Shown here: piece after piece, positions 52,202 through 61,216 of the stretch | Layout of the letters: each line of letters begins with the position of its first letter | How positions within the stretch are numbered: the first letter of the stretch is position 1 | Source: Bacteroidia bacterium | GTDB taxonomy: Bacteria; Bacteroidota; Bacteroidia; UKL13-3 | NCBI GenBank assembly: GCA_018058135.1 | Contig: JAGPCK010000004.1 | Coordinates: forward strand, 30,234 to 94,233 | DNA length: 64,000 nucleotides | Reading direction: 5' to 3' | Notes under the pieces: model-generated | Databases searched by the model: none | Seen by the model: only the letters and a program-made list of their open reading frames with translations | Told to the model about the DNA's origin: nothing | Program-made: the position numbers and the translations under genes

Positions 52202-54604
52202 CTATTTTATTTCAGCGATGGTTACACCTGCTCCTCCCAGCTCTATGTGAGCTTCAGCAGCTGTTGCTACCAGTTCATTTCGCTTTAATTCGTCCTTCAC
52301 CAATTTGCGCAAAATGCCATCGCCTTTGCCGTGAACAATGCGAATACTTTTAAATCCCAACAAATAGGCTTCATCAATAAAGTTACGCAACAACCGTAAA
52401 GCGTCTTCTGCCCGCTCTCCTATAATGTTTATTTCTTGTGTAAAGCCCTGGTACTTCTCTGTAAGGTCAATGCCCTTAACCACCGCTGAATTCACTTTGG
52501 CTGCAGCATTGGCCTCTGCTTTTGAAATGCGTTCCAATCTATTCAGTGCAATCTGGCTACGTAAATCACCTATACCCACTGTTGCTTTATCTTTCTTCAT
52601 CTCCAATACCACACCCACATTGTTGCTATCAATAATACGAACCGTGCAACCTAACTCTATACTTTTTTGCTCCTGCTTTGAATGAGGTACTGACTTCTTT
52701 ATCACAGGCGCCTCGGCAACAACTTCTTTTTTGAGCTGTTCGGTCTCCTGTTTTAACTGCTCGCGTAATTCTTTGGTAGCTGCGGGTTCAGCCTTGCTTG
52801 ATTTTATTTCACGAATGGTTTGTTCTATGCGGGCATTCGCATTTTGCACAATCTGTAACGCATCTTCTTTAGCCTTCTGAATAAGTTGCCTGCGTTGTGT
52901 ATCAAGCACTGAGTTCTTTTGCTCGTACTCACTCATCAGCTTTTTCATGTCCTGCTCTTTTTGAATTAACTCCGTTTTTAACCGGTTAATTTCAACCTTA
53001 TCCTGTTGCAGGTCGAGCAATAAATCATCTACGTTCAATTGTTTGTGACCGCTTCTTGATTTGGCATAATCAAGCACGTGTTTAGGGAAACCTGTACGTT
53101 GAGCAATTTCAAAAGCATGCGAACTGCCCGGCTTACCCGTTTCGAGAAGGTACAACGGTTGCATCTGTTCATTGTCGAATAACATGGAGGCGTTGAGCAA
53201 ACCCGGAGTATTATTGGCAAACGTTTTAATGTTACTGTAGTGTGTAGTTATCACACCAAATGCTTTTTTTTGATTGAGCTGCAGCAAAACGGATTCAGCG
53301 ATGGGGCCTCCAAACTGAGGGTCGGTTCCGGTACCGAATTCATCTATAAAAAACAAGGAGTTACGATTCGCATGTTCCATAAAGTATTTCATGTGTTGCA
53401 AATGCGAACTGTAAGTACTCAAATCATTTTCGATGCTTTGGTCATCACCAATATCTACCAGCATATCCTGAAACAAGGCACACACGGAATGCGACTCGGC
53501 AGGTATCAATAAACCGCATTGCAACATGTACTGCAACAAAGCAATGGTTTTCATGCACACTGATTTACCACCGGCATTGGGACCTGAAATAACCAACACA
53601 CGCTGCTCTAAATCTAACTCCACGTTAAGCGGTACAACTGATTTGTTGATTTTTTTATGATGTAACAGTAACAAAGGATGGCAGGCATTATACAATTTAA
53701 TCACCATCTCCTTTTGCAGTAAAGGCATGTTGGCTTTTAATTCTATAGCCAGTTTTGCTTTGGCCCGAATGAAATCAACCAGTCCTAATTTTTGCTGATA
53801 CAACTCCACCTCCGGCATGTGCGGACGCAACTCATCGGTAAGCTCCAAAAGAATTCGTTCTATTTCTCTTTTGCGGGCCAGTTGAAGTTCACGAATCTCG
53901 TTGTGCAAATCAAAAACCTCGGCAGGCTCAATAAAGTAGGTTTGCCCCGTTGCTGATTCATCGTGTACAAATCCTTTCAAGTGTCGCTTATGCTCAGCAA
54001 GAACCGGAATCACCAAACGGTCATTGCGTATGGTAATACCCGAATCAGCTGTCCAGCCGGCATCCTGCGCTTTTTTATAAATGTGGTTTAAACGCTTGCG
54101 CACCTCCCGTTCCTTCTCTCCCATCTCTTTTGAAATAGAGGCCAGTTGCGAAGAAGCATTCGTGCGCATTCTTCCTTCCTCATCAATTTTGGCACTTACC
54201 AAATGCATGAGTTTAGGATTATATGCTACACCGCTGAACAACTTTTGCAATTCAGCATACTTGTCTCTTCGTTGTTCAAAGTAACGAAAAACTGCTTCCA
54301 CCGTGCGCAACATACGCATCAGGTTAAAAAATTCTTCTTCGGTAAGCCAGGCTCCTGTAAGTTTAAACTTGGGCATCAGGTGCGACAAGTCGAGGTAAGC
54401 ATCTGCAGGAAAAGGTTGGTCGGCCTGAAGCAATTCTTTAAAGTCTTTTGATTGCAACAACATCCGCTCTACCAAATCACGGTCGCTGCTGAAACGTATG
54501 CGATCTACATACTTTTGTCCCAGCTCGCTCAATACCATTTGCGACAGCAAATGCCTTATCTGGTCAAACCCTATTTTTTCTTCAATGTTGGACGGAAAAA
54601 TCAC
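52202..54604 (-). CDS. mutS2: MutS2 family ATPase/endonuclease
   Basis: An 800-residue MutS2. The MutS core and clamp helices fill about 1-310. The ATPase has Walker A GPNAGGKS at 341-348 (Lys347), LVDIGDDQSIENDLSTYSSH, and Walker B FFIDEFGTGTD. A long coiled coil covers about 500-640, followed by a KOW-like segment (GCTVRIIDSNNVGVVLEM) and a C-terminal Smr nuclease domain with IRIVHGKGDGILRKLV. Unlike MutS1 it has no mismatch-recognition domain. Known roles are suppression of recombination and rescue of collided ribosomes. The ATG overlaps the DUF4296 stop as ATGA. Confidence 0.95.
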   Translation of the reverse strand: MIFPSNIEEKIGFDQIRHLLSQMVLSELGQKYVDRIRFSSDRDLVERMLLQSKDFKELLQADQPFPADAYLDLSHLMPKFKLTGAWLTEEEFFNLMRMLRTVEAVFRYFEQRRDKYAELQKLFSGVAYNPKLMHLVSAKIDEEGRMRTNASSQLASISKEMGEKEREVRKRLNHIYKKAQDAGWTADSGITIRNDRLVIPVLAEHKRHLKGFVHDESATGQTYFIEPAEVFDLHNEIRELQLARKREIERILLELTDELRPHMPEVELYQQKLGLVDFIRAKAKLAIELKANMPLLQKEMVIKLYNACHPLLLLHHKKINKSVVPLNVELDLEQRVLVISGPNAGGKSVCMKTIALLQYMLQCGLLIPAESHSVCALFQDMLVDIGDDQSIENDLSTYSSHLQHMKYFMEHANRNSLFFIDEFGTGTDPQFGGPIAESVLLQLNQKKAFGVITTHYSNIKTFANNTPGLLNASMLFDNEQMQPLYLLETGKPGSSHAFEIAQRTGFPKHVLDYAKSRSGHKQLNVDDLLLDLQQDKVEINRLKTELIQKEQDMKKLMSEYEQKNSVLDTQRRQLIQKAKEDALQIVQNANARIEQTIREIKSSKAEPAATKELREQLKQETEQLKKEVVAEAPVIKKSVPHSKQEQKSIELGCTVRIIDSNNVGVVLEMKKDKATVGIGDLRSQIALNRLERISKAEANAAAKVNSAVVKGIDLTEKYQGFTQEINIIGERAEDALRLLRNFIDEAYLLGFKSIRIVHGKGDGILRKLVKDELKRNELVATAAEAHIELGGAGVTIAEIK

Positions 54605-54954
54605 TTTTGTTTTTTGGCTGATTTTTGCAAGGCTTCGTTCTGCAAAATGTTGATATTCTCAATTACCTGCTCGTACATTGGGTCGGCTATGTCGGGGTTT
54701 TTCATATAAAAATCCCAGCTCTTTTTATACTCTTGTTCTGTAATGCTGTATTTCTTAAAAATGGTGTTGTAACCTGATATGGCGACTTTTTTCACGCTGT
54801 CCTGATTCATGAATTGTGTCGACATGAACGCACCTTCCAGCAAATGAATATCAGTTAACACCAAAATCATTTTTTCTTCAGGAATAACATCATCAGGAAC
54901 GCTGTTGGGTTGCACACAGCCAGCCAGCAAAAGCACAGAAAAAAGAATTGTCAT
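54601..54954 (-). CDS. DUF4296 lipoprotein
   Basis: A 117-residue lipoprotein. The lipobox LLAGC follows a short signal, and the mature part starts VQPNSVPDDVIPEEKMILVL, typical of the DUF4296 family of Bacteroidota. I start it at ATG 54954; the GTG at 54963 lies only 4 bases after a TATTTTTG promoter box and would put transcription start inside the codon. The tail is Lys/Gln rich. The function is unknown. Its stop overlaps the mutS2 start, so a lipoprotein and a DNA/ribosome ATPase share one transcript. Confidence 0.85.
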   Translation of the reverse strand: MTILFSVLLLAGCVQPNSVPDDVIPEEKMILVLTDIHLLEGAFMSTQFMNQDSVKKVAISGYNTIFKKYSITEQEYKKSWDFYMKNPDIADPMYEQVIENINILQNEALQKSAKKQK

Positions 54955-54967
54955 GTATTTCACGAGT

Positions 54968-54975
54968 CAAAAATA
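54968..54975 (-). promoter_or_regulatory. predicted -7 box for the DUF4296-mutS2 operon
   Basis: The minus strand reads TATTTTTG, an exact consensus match, 13 bases upstream of ATG 54954. It decides the start in favour of that ATG. Confidence 0.5.
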
Positions 54976-55036
54976 CGCATTCTGTGCACTATTTGTTCCC
55001 GTCTTTTTAGCAGTTTTGATTATTATTGAACCACAT

Positions 55037-55705
55037 ATGAGCAGTACTGTTGCCCTTGCACTTAACCACATTAAATCATCTCTGCCTGAACACGTTCAGC
55101 TGATTGCTGTTTCCAAAACAAAGCCCGCAAGCCTGATACTGGAAGCATATACTGCCGGTCAGCGCGACTTTGGCGAAAACAAAGTACAGGAAATGGTGGA
55201 TAAACAGGCTCAACTTCCTGCCGATATCCGCTGGCATTTAATAGGACATTTGCAAAGCAACAAAGTAAAATACATTGCTCCCTTTGTACACCTCATTCAC
55301 AGTGTTGATAGCCTGAAATTACTCACTGAAATAAATAAACAGGGTGAAAAAAATAACCGCGTAATCAATTGCCTGCTGCAGGTTTTTATTGCTTCAGAAG
55401 AAACCAAGTTCGGGTTGGATGAAAATGAACTGAAGGAGATTATACAACCACAAATGTTGGCTGAATTACCTTTCATAAGCATTTGCGGACTGATGGGCAT
55501 GGCAAGTTTTACTGATAACACAGACAAAGTACGAAGTGAATTCCGACAATTGAAATCTGTTTTTGATTATTTAAAATCAACTGTTTTCAGCAACTCAACT
55601 TCCTTCAACATTCTTTCCATGGGCATGTCAGGTGATTACAAGCTTGCCATTCAGGAAGGCAGCACCATGATTCGTGTAGGGAGTTCTATATTCGGTACAC
55701 GCTGA
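55037..55705 (+). CDS. YggS-type PLP homeostasis protein
   Basis: A 222-residue PLP-binding protein with the alanine-racemase-type barrel. LIAVSKTKP at 22-30 holds the PLP lysine, and FGENKVQEM, WHLIGHLQSNKVKYI and LSMGMSGDYKLAIQEGST mark the cofactor pocket. The family (YggS/ProSC) buffers free PLP and affects amino-acid and vitamin B6 balance. I use ATG 55037; an upstream frame from 54905 would cross the divergent lipoprotein gene. Its TGA overlaps the ATG of the transporter gene (TGATG). Confidence 0.93.
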   Translation: MSSTVALALNHIKSSLPEHVQLIAVSKTKPASLILEAYTAGQRDFGENKVQEMVDKQAQLPADIRWHLIGHLQSNKVKYIAPFVHLIHSVDSLKLLTEINKQGEKNNRVINCLLQVFIASEETKFGLDENELKEIIQPQMLAELPFISICGLMGMASFTDNTDKVRSEFRQLKSVFDYLKSTVFSNSTSFNILSMGMSGDYKLAIQEGSTMIRVGSSIFGTR

Positions 55706-56661
55706 TGGATCAATACACACTGGGCGTACTCGCTGCTTTTGCCACCGTATTTTCCTGGTCATTCGGCACTCTTTCATTTACCAAAGCCTCCCGGTTAGTT
55801 GAACCTTCTGTACTCAACAAGTTTCGATTGATGCTGGCCGTAGTGGCTCTTACCATCATTGCTTCAGTTGTCACACAACAAAGCCCGCTCTACCTTTTCA
55901 CCTCACCTCGCGCCCAAAGCTGGATATGGCTGGGACTCTCGGGCATTATTGGCCTTACCATCGGTGATTATTTCGTATTTACGGCATTCAAAATTTTAGG
56001 TGCTGCACGTGGGAGTATGTTCTCTACCATCAGCCCTGCTGCGGCTTTAATTACCGGTTACCTCATGCTGGATGAGCGCATCAGTCTTATTGGTTTTATG
56101 GGCATGAGTGTAACCATGTTCGGTATCATGTGGTTGCTGAGCAGTCGTGAACAAAAAGAACAGGCTGCTGCAGAAAACCACGGAAACTATACCAAGGGCA
56201 TTGTAATGGGCATTGCTTCGGCCTGTTGCCAGGGCATAGGATTGGTAATGGCAAAAAAGGGAATGATGGATCATGGAGAACGTATTATATCTCCCATTGA
56301 TGCTACCTGGATAAGAATGTTGATGGCCTTCGGCAGTATTTACCTCATTGACCTTATACGTAGAAAAGACGTGTGGTTCATTCAACCGATTGTGCAACAC
56401 AAAGAAGCCATCAAATACATTCTGTTGGGTACCTTATTCGGACCCGTTATTGGTGTGGCACTGTCTCTTCTGGCAGCCTCCTCCATTGATGTATCTGTTG
56501 CGCAAACTATACTTTCACTGGTGCCCATGATTGTATTTCCTCTGTCAGTGTTTTTATACAAAACTCCGTTTACACTAAAAATGCTGCTGAGTGTTTTGAT
56601 TGCCATTGCAGGTGTAATGGTGCTTATCTGGCAAGACAGGATAATTGCTTTGCTGGGTTAA
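55705..56661 (+). CDS. DMT-superfamily (EamA) transporter
   Basis: A 318-residue transporter with ten predicted membrane helices in two EamA repeats. The first repeat contains LRLGLSG-like LGLSGIIGLTIGDYFVFTAF near 72-91; the second carries LGTLFGPVIGVALSLLAAS near 244-262. The middle loop is charged. DMT proteins move amino acids, nucleotide precursors or metabolites; the substrate is not predictable. It is translationally coupled to yggS. Confidence 0.9.
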   Translation: MDQYTLGVLAAFATVFSWSFGTLSFTKASRLVEPSVLNKFRLMLAVVALTIIASVVTQQSPLYLFTSPRAQSWIWLGLSGIIGLTIGDYFVFTAFKILGAARGSMFSTISPAAALITGYLMLDERISLIGFMGMSVTMFGIMWLLSSREQKEQAAAENHGNYTKGIVMGIASACCQGIGLVMAKKGMMDHGERIISPIDATWIRMLMAFGSIYLIDLIRRKDVWFIQPIVQHKEAIKYILLGTLFGPVIGVALSLLAASSIDVSVAQTILSLVPMIVFPLSVFLYKTPFTLKMLLSVLIAIAGVMVLIWQDRIIALLG

Positions 56662-56699
56662 AGAAACACTTCACCACAGAAAAACTGATGCAGAAAGTA

Positions 56700-57422
56700 T
56701 TACCTCAACAAGGTAATGTCACTTACTCCGGCTGCACGCTCAACGGTAAAACCTTCTCCGTAAGTAGTGCTGATAATGCGCCCAAACTGTCGTGCACGAG
56801 CATCAATAAAAGCTAAAAACTCAGGCGTGGAAATGGGTGTTACAGGTTCATCTGTTGCAGTGCCTGCATTAAAAAACTGGCTGCTGAATGCCTGAATGGC
56901 CTTCATTTTAACATCCATTACTTCAGTGATATCCACCACAAAGTGGGGATCTACCCAGTTATCTTGTATGTAATGATAAATGGCTTTGGGGCGCCACGCT
57001 TCTTGTATACTTTCGTTGTGTTGTGTTTCTACTTTGCGCAAACCACTCAGAAAACAGGCTTCACTTACCAGCTGTGCGGCTCTTCCGTGATCAGGGTGAC
57101 GGTCTTTGATGGCATTACATAAAACTATTTCAGGTTGATATAGACGCAGGAAGTGAATGATGGGTGAAAAATTAGCTTCATCAATTGTAAAAAATCCGTC
57201 ACGTAATCCGGCATTCTCGCGTATACTCACGCCCATTATTTTGGCTCCTTCTGCTGCTTCTTTGGCCCGCAATTCAGCAGTACCTCTGGTACCTAATTCG
57301 CCTCGCGTTAAATCAAGTATACCCACCTGTTTACCCATTGCCACGTGTTTGGCTACTGTACCCGAACAAGCCAATTCCACATCATCAGGATGAACGCCTA
57401 TAGCCAGAATATCTAACTTCAT
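56700..57422 (-). CDS. bshB1: bacillithiol biosynthesis deacetylase BshB1
   Basis: A 240-residue LmbE-family deacetylase. The N-terminal GVHPDDVELACSG holds His11 and Asp14 of the zinc site. DLTRGELGTRGT at 37-48, DRHPDHGRA near 110-118 and WVDPHFVVDITEVMDVKM near 159-176 match BshB1. It removes the acetyl group from GlcNAc-malate in bacillithiol synthesis, in the cytosol. It implies that this organism makes bacillithiol rather than glutathione as a main thiol. The other bsh genes are not in the window. Confidence 0.93.
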   Translation of the reverse strand: MKLDILAIGVHPDDVELACSGTVAKHVAMGKQVGILDLTRGELGTRGTAELRAKEAAEGAKIMGVSIRENAGLRDGFFTIDEANFSPIIHFLRLYQPEIVLCNAIKDRHPDHGRAAQLVSEACFLSGLRKVETQHNESIQEAWRPKAIYHYIQDNWVDPHFVVDITEVMDVKMKAIQAFSSQFFNAGTATDEPVTPISTPEFLAFIDARARQFGRIISTTYGEGFTVERAAGVSDITLLR

Positions 57423-57426
57423 GGCG

Positions 57427-57434
57427 CAAAAATA
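57427..57434 (-). promoter_or_regulatory. predicted -7 box for bshB1, almost touching the start codon
   Basis: The minus strand reads TATTTTTG and then four bases before ATG 57422. The distance suggests a leaderless mRNA if this is the promoter used. Confidence 0.5.
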
Positions 57435-57474
57435 CCAATTTAAGGCAGAATGTAAGACTCTATAAAAACAAGTT

Positions 57475-58038
57475 TTAGTTGAACCCGAGTGATTTAATAA
57501 TCATTTCAATCTGGTAGTCTTCCACAGGATCGTACTCCTGTTTCAGATTACTGCCAAAGGTTTTGGCCAGTGTTTGCCAAAAGAAAGTACCTGCGCTGCC
57601 TTTGTAATCTTTCAGCAGTTCATAAGTAGTTTGTCCGGTTTCCCGGTGTATGAGCTTCACCAGAATTTTACCTTGTGTGATGGTAAGTTTGGTAAGGTCA
57701 TCCATAAACTGATCTTTGATGGCTTTTTCGGTTTCTTTGATGTAAGCCTTGCGTTGTTTTTTATCTTCCATCAAGGCCAGATTCTGTTCCATTAACTGCA
57801 ACCGAAATGCAGCCATTTTTGCATAAGGCAAAGCTCTGCGCACATCGCGCACCAGCTTGCGGAACTTGCGCATGGCGACAGTATCTTTTGCATCAATTTT
57901 GGTAAAAGTGGGCAGGTTATAAATTACAATGGTATCTCCATCTACTACTTCAAAAGGCAAAATTTTGAAATCGCCTTGTTGTGCTTTAACCAAAGTGAAA
58001 CCAAACGACAGAAAAAGAAGTAAAGTGATTTTTTTCAT
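57475..58038 (-). CDS. DUF4294 exported protein
   Basis: A 187-residue protein of the DUF4294 family, specific to Bacteroidota. I use ATG 58038 (MKKITLLLFLSFGFTLVKAQ), a Sec signal peptide ending at VKAQ; the upstream extension to 58071 is not signal-like. The mature part is basic and helical, with TVAMRKFRKLVRDVRRALPY and a KQRKAYIKETEKAIKDQFMD segment. It is thought to be periplasmic; no function is established. The gene is 36 bases after the lgt stop and probably cotranscribed with lgt. Confidence 0.88.
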   Translation of the reverse strand: MKKITLLLFLSFGFTLVKAQQGDFKILPFEVVDGDTIVIYNLPTFTKIDAKDTVAMRKFRKLVRDVRRALPYAKMAAFRLQLMEQNLALMEDKKQRKAYIKETEKAIKDQFMDDLTKLTITQGKILVKLIHRETGQTTYELLKDYKGSAGTFFWQTLAKTFGSNLKQEYDPVEDYQIEMIIKSLGFN

Positions 58039-58074
58039 TGCCTGTTGAGGGAATATCAAATCACAAGCCAAAGA

Positions 58075-59223
58075 TTAAGCTGTGGCAGGCTTTCGCTTTA
58101 ACCACCACCAACCAAAGGCTCCGGCAGCAAATAATAAAACGGATATTATTTCGGCCTGAGTTACCTGCGCACCAAAAATATGGTACACACTGTTTACACG
58201 TATTTTCTCAATCATAAAACGTTCTACACCATTGAGCATTAAATAGAGGCAGAACATTAAACCTGGCGTTTTTAGCTTTTTGCGAATGGACCACAGAAAA
58301 ATGAACAAGCCTATACACAGTATGGCTTCGTATAAAGGAGTAGGAAAAACGCCTTCAGGCAAGGCATTACAATAACGACCTTCGCAGCCCGGTATGGGCA
58401 CACCGTCATGCACCACATTGTTGGGATAGGTGTAACTCCAAAACCAATCAGGCAAAAAAGACAGGGATGATGGTTTAGGCAAGGTATTCACAATACCCCA
58501 ATCGCCATCACCTGATACCTGGCAACCAACACGACCCATGCCATAGGAAAGCATTAAACCGGGCGCAGTAGCATCAGCCATGTGTATGGGCTTCACTCCG
58601 TTTTTATTGGCAAAATACAGAACGGAAACAGCACCGCAAATCAAGCCACCGTAAAAGGTAAGTCCGCTGGCTGAGAACAGTGAACCCATAGGGTCTTGCC
58701 AAAACTCATCGAGGTTCTCCAATTGATGAAATATTTTAGCGCCTAAAATACCTGCAACTGCTGCAATAGTAACTACTGTATCCATTAACTGATACGGATG
58801 ACGCTCTACTTCTACCCATTCAGGTTTCGGTAATTTTTCCTTGTCGTCTTCCTTTTTTCTGAGGTAAACGGAAAGTCCAAGTCCTAATAAACCGCCTGTC
58901 CAGCTTCCATCTAAAGTGAGAATGAGTGATTGCGGATCTGCTGCAAATGCTTTGGCATTCAGAATAAAATAAAGCAGTTTAAAACCTATGAGAAAACCTG
59001 TAACTGCTGCCATTGCATAATCACCTTTTGTGGCAGGCTGTCCGCGCAATACTTTAATGCGCATAGAAGCAATCAGTCCCTCGTTTTCTTTGCGTAACAA
59101 TTCCCTTTTAGAAACCATGTAGGCTCCCACAAAAGATAATGCTAGAATAAATCCAAAACTGGGTAAAGCCGGAAATGGTAATCCGAACAGGTCATTGAAA
59201 AGATGTTGTAGCGTAGGATACAT
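58075..59223 (-). CDS. lgt: prolipoprotein diacylglyceryl transferase
   Basis: A 382-residue Lgt, an inner-membrane enzyme that moves diacylglycerol from phosphatidylglycerol to the lipobox Cys of prolipoproteins. The YGMGRVGCQVSGDGDWG motif (about 228-244), with the conserved Arg, Gly and Asp residues, marks the active site, and GGLLGLGLSVYLRKK and GLTFYGGLI segments carry other conserved Gly. It is longer than E. coli Lgt (291); the extra length includes a charged loop (EDDKEKLPKPEWVEVERHPY) near 125-145, a form often seen in Bacteroidota. It likely processes lipoproteins such as those encoded here. Confidence 0.93.
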   Translation of the reverse strand: MYPTLQHLFNDLFGLPFPALPSFGFILALSFVGAYMVSKRELLRKENEGLIASMRIKVLRGQPATKGDYAMAAVTGFLIGFKLLYFILNAKAFAADPQSLILTLDGSWTGGLLGLGLSVYLRKKEDDKEKLPKPEWVEVERHPYQLMDTVVTIAAVAGILGAKIFHQLENLDEFWQDPMGSLFSASGLTFYGGLICGAVSVLYFANKNGVKPIHMADATAPGLMLSYGMGRVGCQVSGDGDWGIVNTLPKPSSLSFLPDWFWSYTYPNNVVHDGVPIPGCEGRYCNALPEGVFPTPLYEAILCIGLFIFLWSIRKKLKTPGLMFCLYLMLNGVERFMIEKIRVNSVYHIFGAQVTQAEIISVLLFAAGAFGWWWLKRKPATA

Positions 59224-59237
59224 GAATATATTTTAAC

Positions 59238-60542
59238 TTAGTGAACCACAGGAACGTTACACAATACCGTTCCATCATCTGTAATCTGTACAAGTTCTAC
59301 TTCCGTTACTTCGTTAACCAGTAAAGGTTCATAAGTGGTTTTTACCTTAATGTAATTATCAGTAAATCCGTGCATGAAACTGCCGTCTTGTTCAGCTTCA
59401 AATAACACGTTAAAAGTTTTACCTAAATGTTGCTCGTAAAAAAACCTGCGTTTTTTATCTGAAAGTATATGCAGCATTTTACTGCGCTCATTCCGTTCAT
59501 TCATGGGCACTACATCTTCCATTTTGTAAGCTGTGGTATTCACGCGCTCAGAGTAAGTAAATACATGCAGGTACGAAACGTCCAGCTCATTCAAAAAAGT
59601 ATACGTATCTAAAAAGTCCTCGTTTGTTTCTCCCGGAAAGCCGATAATCACATCCACACCTATACAGGCGTGTGGCATCAGTTTTTTGATGGTGGCCACG
59701 CGGTTGGCATATAGCTCCCGCAAGTACTTTCTACGCATCAGCTTTAGCAATTTATCGCTGCCCGATTGCAGGGGAATATGAAAATGGGGAACTATTTGTT
59801 TTGACACGGAGGCTAACTCCATAATTTCGTTGGTGAGTAAATTGGGCTCAATGGAGGAAATACGCAAACGGTTAATACCTTCTACCTGTTCCAGTCCTTT
59901 TAATAAATCATAAAACGTTTCTCCGGTATTCACCCCAAAGTCGCCAATGTTTACGCCTGTAAGCACAATCTCTTTTACACCCTTGGCTACAATTTCTTCT
60001 GCTTGTTTTATTACGTTGGCTACTGTATCACTGCGGCTTTTGCCACGGGCCAGTGGTATGGTACAAAAGGAGCAAAAATAATCACACCCGTCCTGCACCT
60101 TGAGGAAAGAACGGGTGCGGTCGCCCACCGAGTAAGCCGACTGGTAAGTACTCACTTCTTTGATGCGCGTATTGTGTACCTCGCCCCTGCTGCGTTTGGT
60201 TAAATCGCTCAAATGGGCAATCAGGTTGAACTTCTCAGCTGCTCCTAAAACCACATCAACCCCTGGAATACCGGCAATTTCTTGTGGTTTGAGTTGCGCA
60301 TAACACCCTACAATGGCCACAAAAGCACTCGGATTAAATTTGAGAGCTTCTTTCACCACTTTACGGCATTTTTTATCTGCATTATCGGTTACCGAGCAGG
60401 TATTGATTACATAAACATCTGCCCCTTGCTCAAAATTAACTTTTTGAAAACCATGCTCATCTAACTGACGTGCAATGGTAGAGGTCTCAGAAAAGTTGAG
60501 CTTGCAACCTAAGGTATAAAAAGATACTGTTTGTACCGCCAT
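59238..60542 (-). CDS. mtaB: tRNA t6A37 methylthiotransferase MtaB
   Basis: A 434-residue radical-SAM methylthiotransferase. The N-terminal UPF0004 domain has Cys13 (TLGCKLN), Cys49 (NTCSVTD) and Cys80 (VGCYAQ) for one 4Fe-4S cluster. The radical-SAM motif DGCDYFCSFC provides Cys153, Cys157 and Cys160. A C-terminal TRAM-like domain follows. It makes ms2t6A at position 37 of some tRNAs. I use ATG 60542; the longer frame begins inside a promoter box. It lies 14 bases upstream of lgt. Confidence 0.93.
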   Translation of the reverse strand: MAVQTVSFYTLGCKLNFSETSTIARQLDEHGFQKVNFEQGADVYVINTCSVTDNADKKCRKVVKEALKFNPSAFVAIVGCYAQLKPQEIAGIPGVDVVLGAAEKFNLIAHLSDLTKRSRGEVHNTRIKEVSTYQSAYSVGDRTRSFLKVQDGCDYFCSFCTIPLARGKSRSDTVANVIKQAEEIVAKGVKEIVLTGVNIGDFGVNTGETFYDLLKGLEQVEGINRLRISSIEPNLLTNEIMELASVSKQIVPHFHIPLQSGSDKLLKLMRRKYLRELYANRVATIKKLMPHACIGVDVIIGFPGETNEDFLDTYTFLNELDVSYLHVFTYSERVNTTAYKMEDVVPMNERNERSKMLHILSDKKRRFFYEQHLGKTFNVLFEAEQDGSFMHGFTDNYIKVKTTYEPLLVNEVTEVELVQITDDGTVLCNVPVVH

Positions 60543-60548
60543 GAGCCG

Positions 60549-60556
60549 CAAAGATA
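60549..60556 (-). promoter_or_regulatory. predicted -7 box for mtaB
   Basis: The minus strand reads TATCTTTG, an exact consensus match, 6 bases upstream of ATG 60542. It supports the shorter mtaB start and suggests a very short leader. Confidence 0.5.
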
Positions 60557-60624
60557 AGATTTTGAGTGAAATTATAGTTCCAAACGCTGCCTTTAGCCCA
60601 ACACAAATTGGAACGGTTTTTTCT

Positions 60625-60632
60625 TACCTTTG
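60625..60632 (+). promoter_or_regulatory. predicted -7 box for the YceI gene
   Basis: The plus strand reads TACCTTTG, an exact consensus match, 19 bases upstream of ATG 60652. Together with the mtaB box it forms a compact divergent promoter region. Confidence 0.5.
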
Positions 60633-60651
60633 GGCAAAACAAACATATCGT

Positions 60652-61197
60652 ATGAACACAATCAAAAAATCATGGTCTTTAGCGCTGGTGCTTTTGTTAA
60701 GCACCTTCGGAGTTTTTGCACAAAATGCTAAAACAGCAACATCTGGAACAATCAGCTTCTTTTCCTCAACCCCGGTTGAAGATATTGACGCTTATACCAA
60801 TAATGTCTTATCAAAAGTAGACTTCACTAAAAAGACGATGGCATTTGTTATTCAAAATAACAGCTTCCAGTTCAAGAATAAACTCATGCAAGAACATTTC
60901 AATGAAAAGTACATGGAAAGTGACAAATACCCTCAAAGTTCATTTGTAGGAATTATAACTGGTGATTATGATATTGCTAAAGATGGGGAATATAAAGTAT
61001 CCGTTACAGGAAAGTTAAAAATACATGGTGTTGAACAAGAAAGAACAATCCCTGGATCAATACTAGTTAAAGAAGGCAAAATTGTATTAAAAAGTGCATT
61101 TAAAGTAAAAGTAGCCGACCATAAAATTGAAATCCCAAAACTGGTTACTTCTAAAATTGCAGAAGAAATTGATGTGAAAGTAGAAGCTACTTTCTAA
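60652..61197 (+). CDS. YceI-like periplasmic lipid-binding protein
   Basis: A 181-residue exported protein. The signal peptide MNTIKKSWSLALVLLLSTFG (cleavage after VFA) precedes a YceI-type beta-barrel: SGTISFFSSTPVEDIDAYTN, FVIQNNSFQFKNKLMQEHFN, YPQSSFVGII and GKLKIHGVEQERTIPG. YceI proteins bind long isoprenoids in a lipocalin-like pocket; the ligand here is unknown. I use ATG 60652; a longer frame from 60541 would overlap the divergent mtaB gene head-on and hide the signal peptide. Confidence 0.93.
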   Translation: MNTIKKSWSLALVLLLSTFGVFAQNAKTATSGTISFFSSTPVEDIDAYTNNVLSKVDFTKKTMAFVIQNNSFQFKNKLMQEHFNEKYMESDKYPQSSFVGIITGDYDIAKDGEYKVSVTGKLKIHGVEQERTIPGSILVKEGKIVLKSAFKVKVADHKIEIPKLVTSKIAEEIDVKVEATF

Positions 61198-61216
61198 GCT
61201 GAAAATATCTCTAAAC

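Noticed and set aside
52202..54604. MutS1 mismatch repair protein
   Set aside because: There is no mismatch-recognition domain, and the C-terminus has an Smr domain, which marks MutS2.
54905..55036. N-terminal extension of the YggS protein
   Set aside because: It overlaps the divergent lipoprotein gene; the conserved YggS sequence begins just after ATG 55037.
60541..60651. N-terminal extension of the YceI protein
   Set aside because: It would overlap mtaB head-on and place the signal peptide inside the protein.
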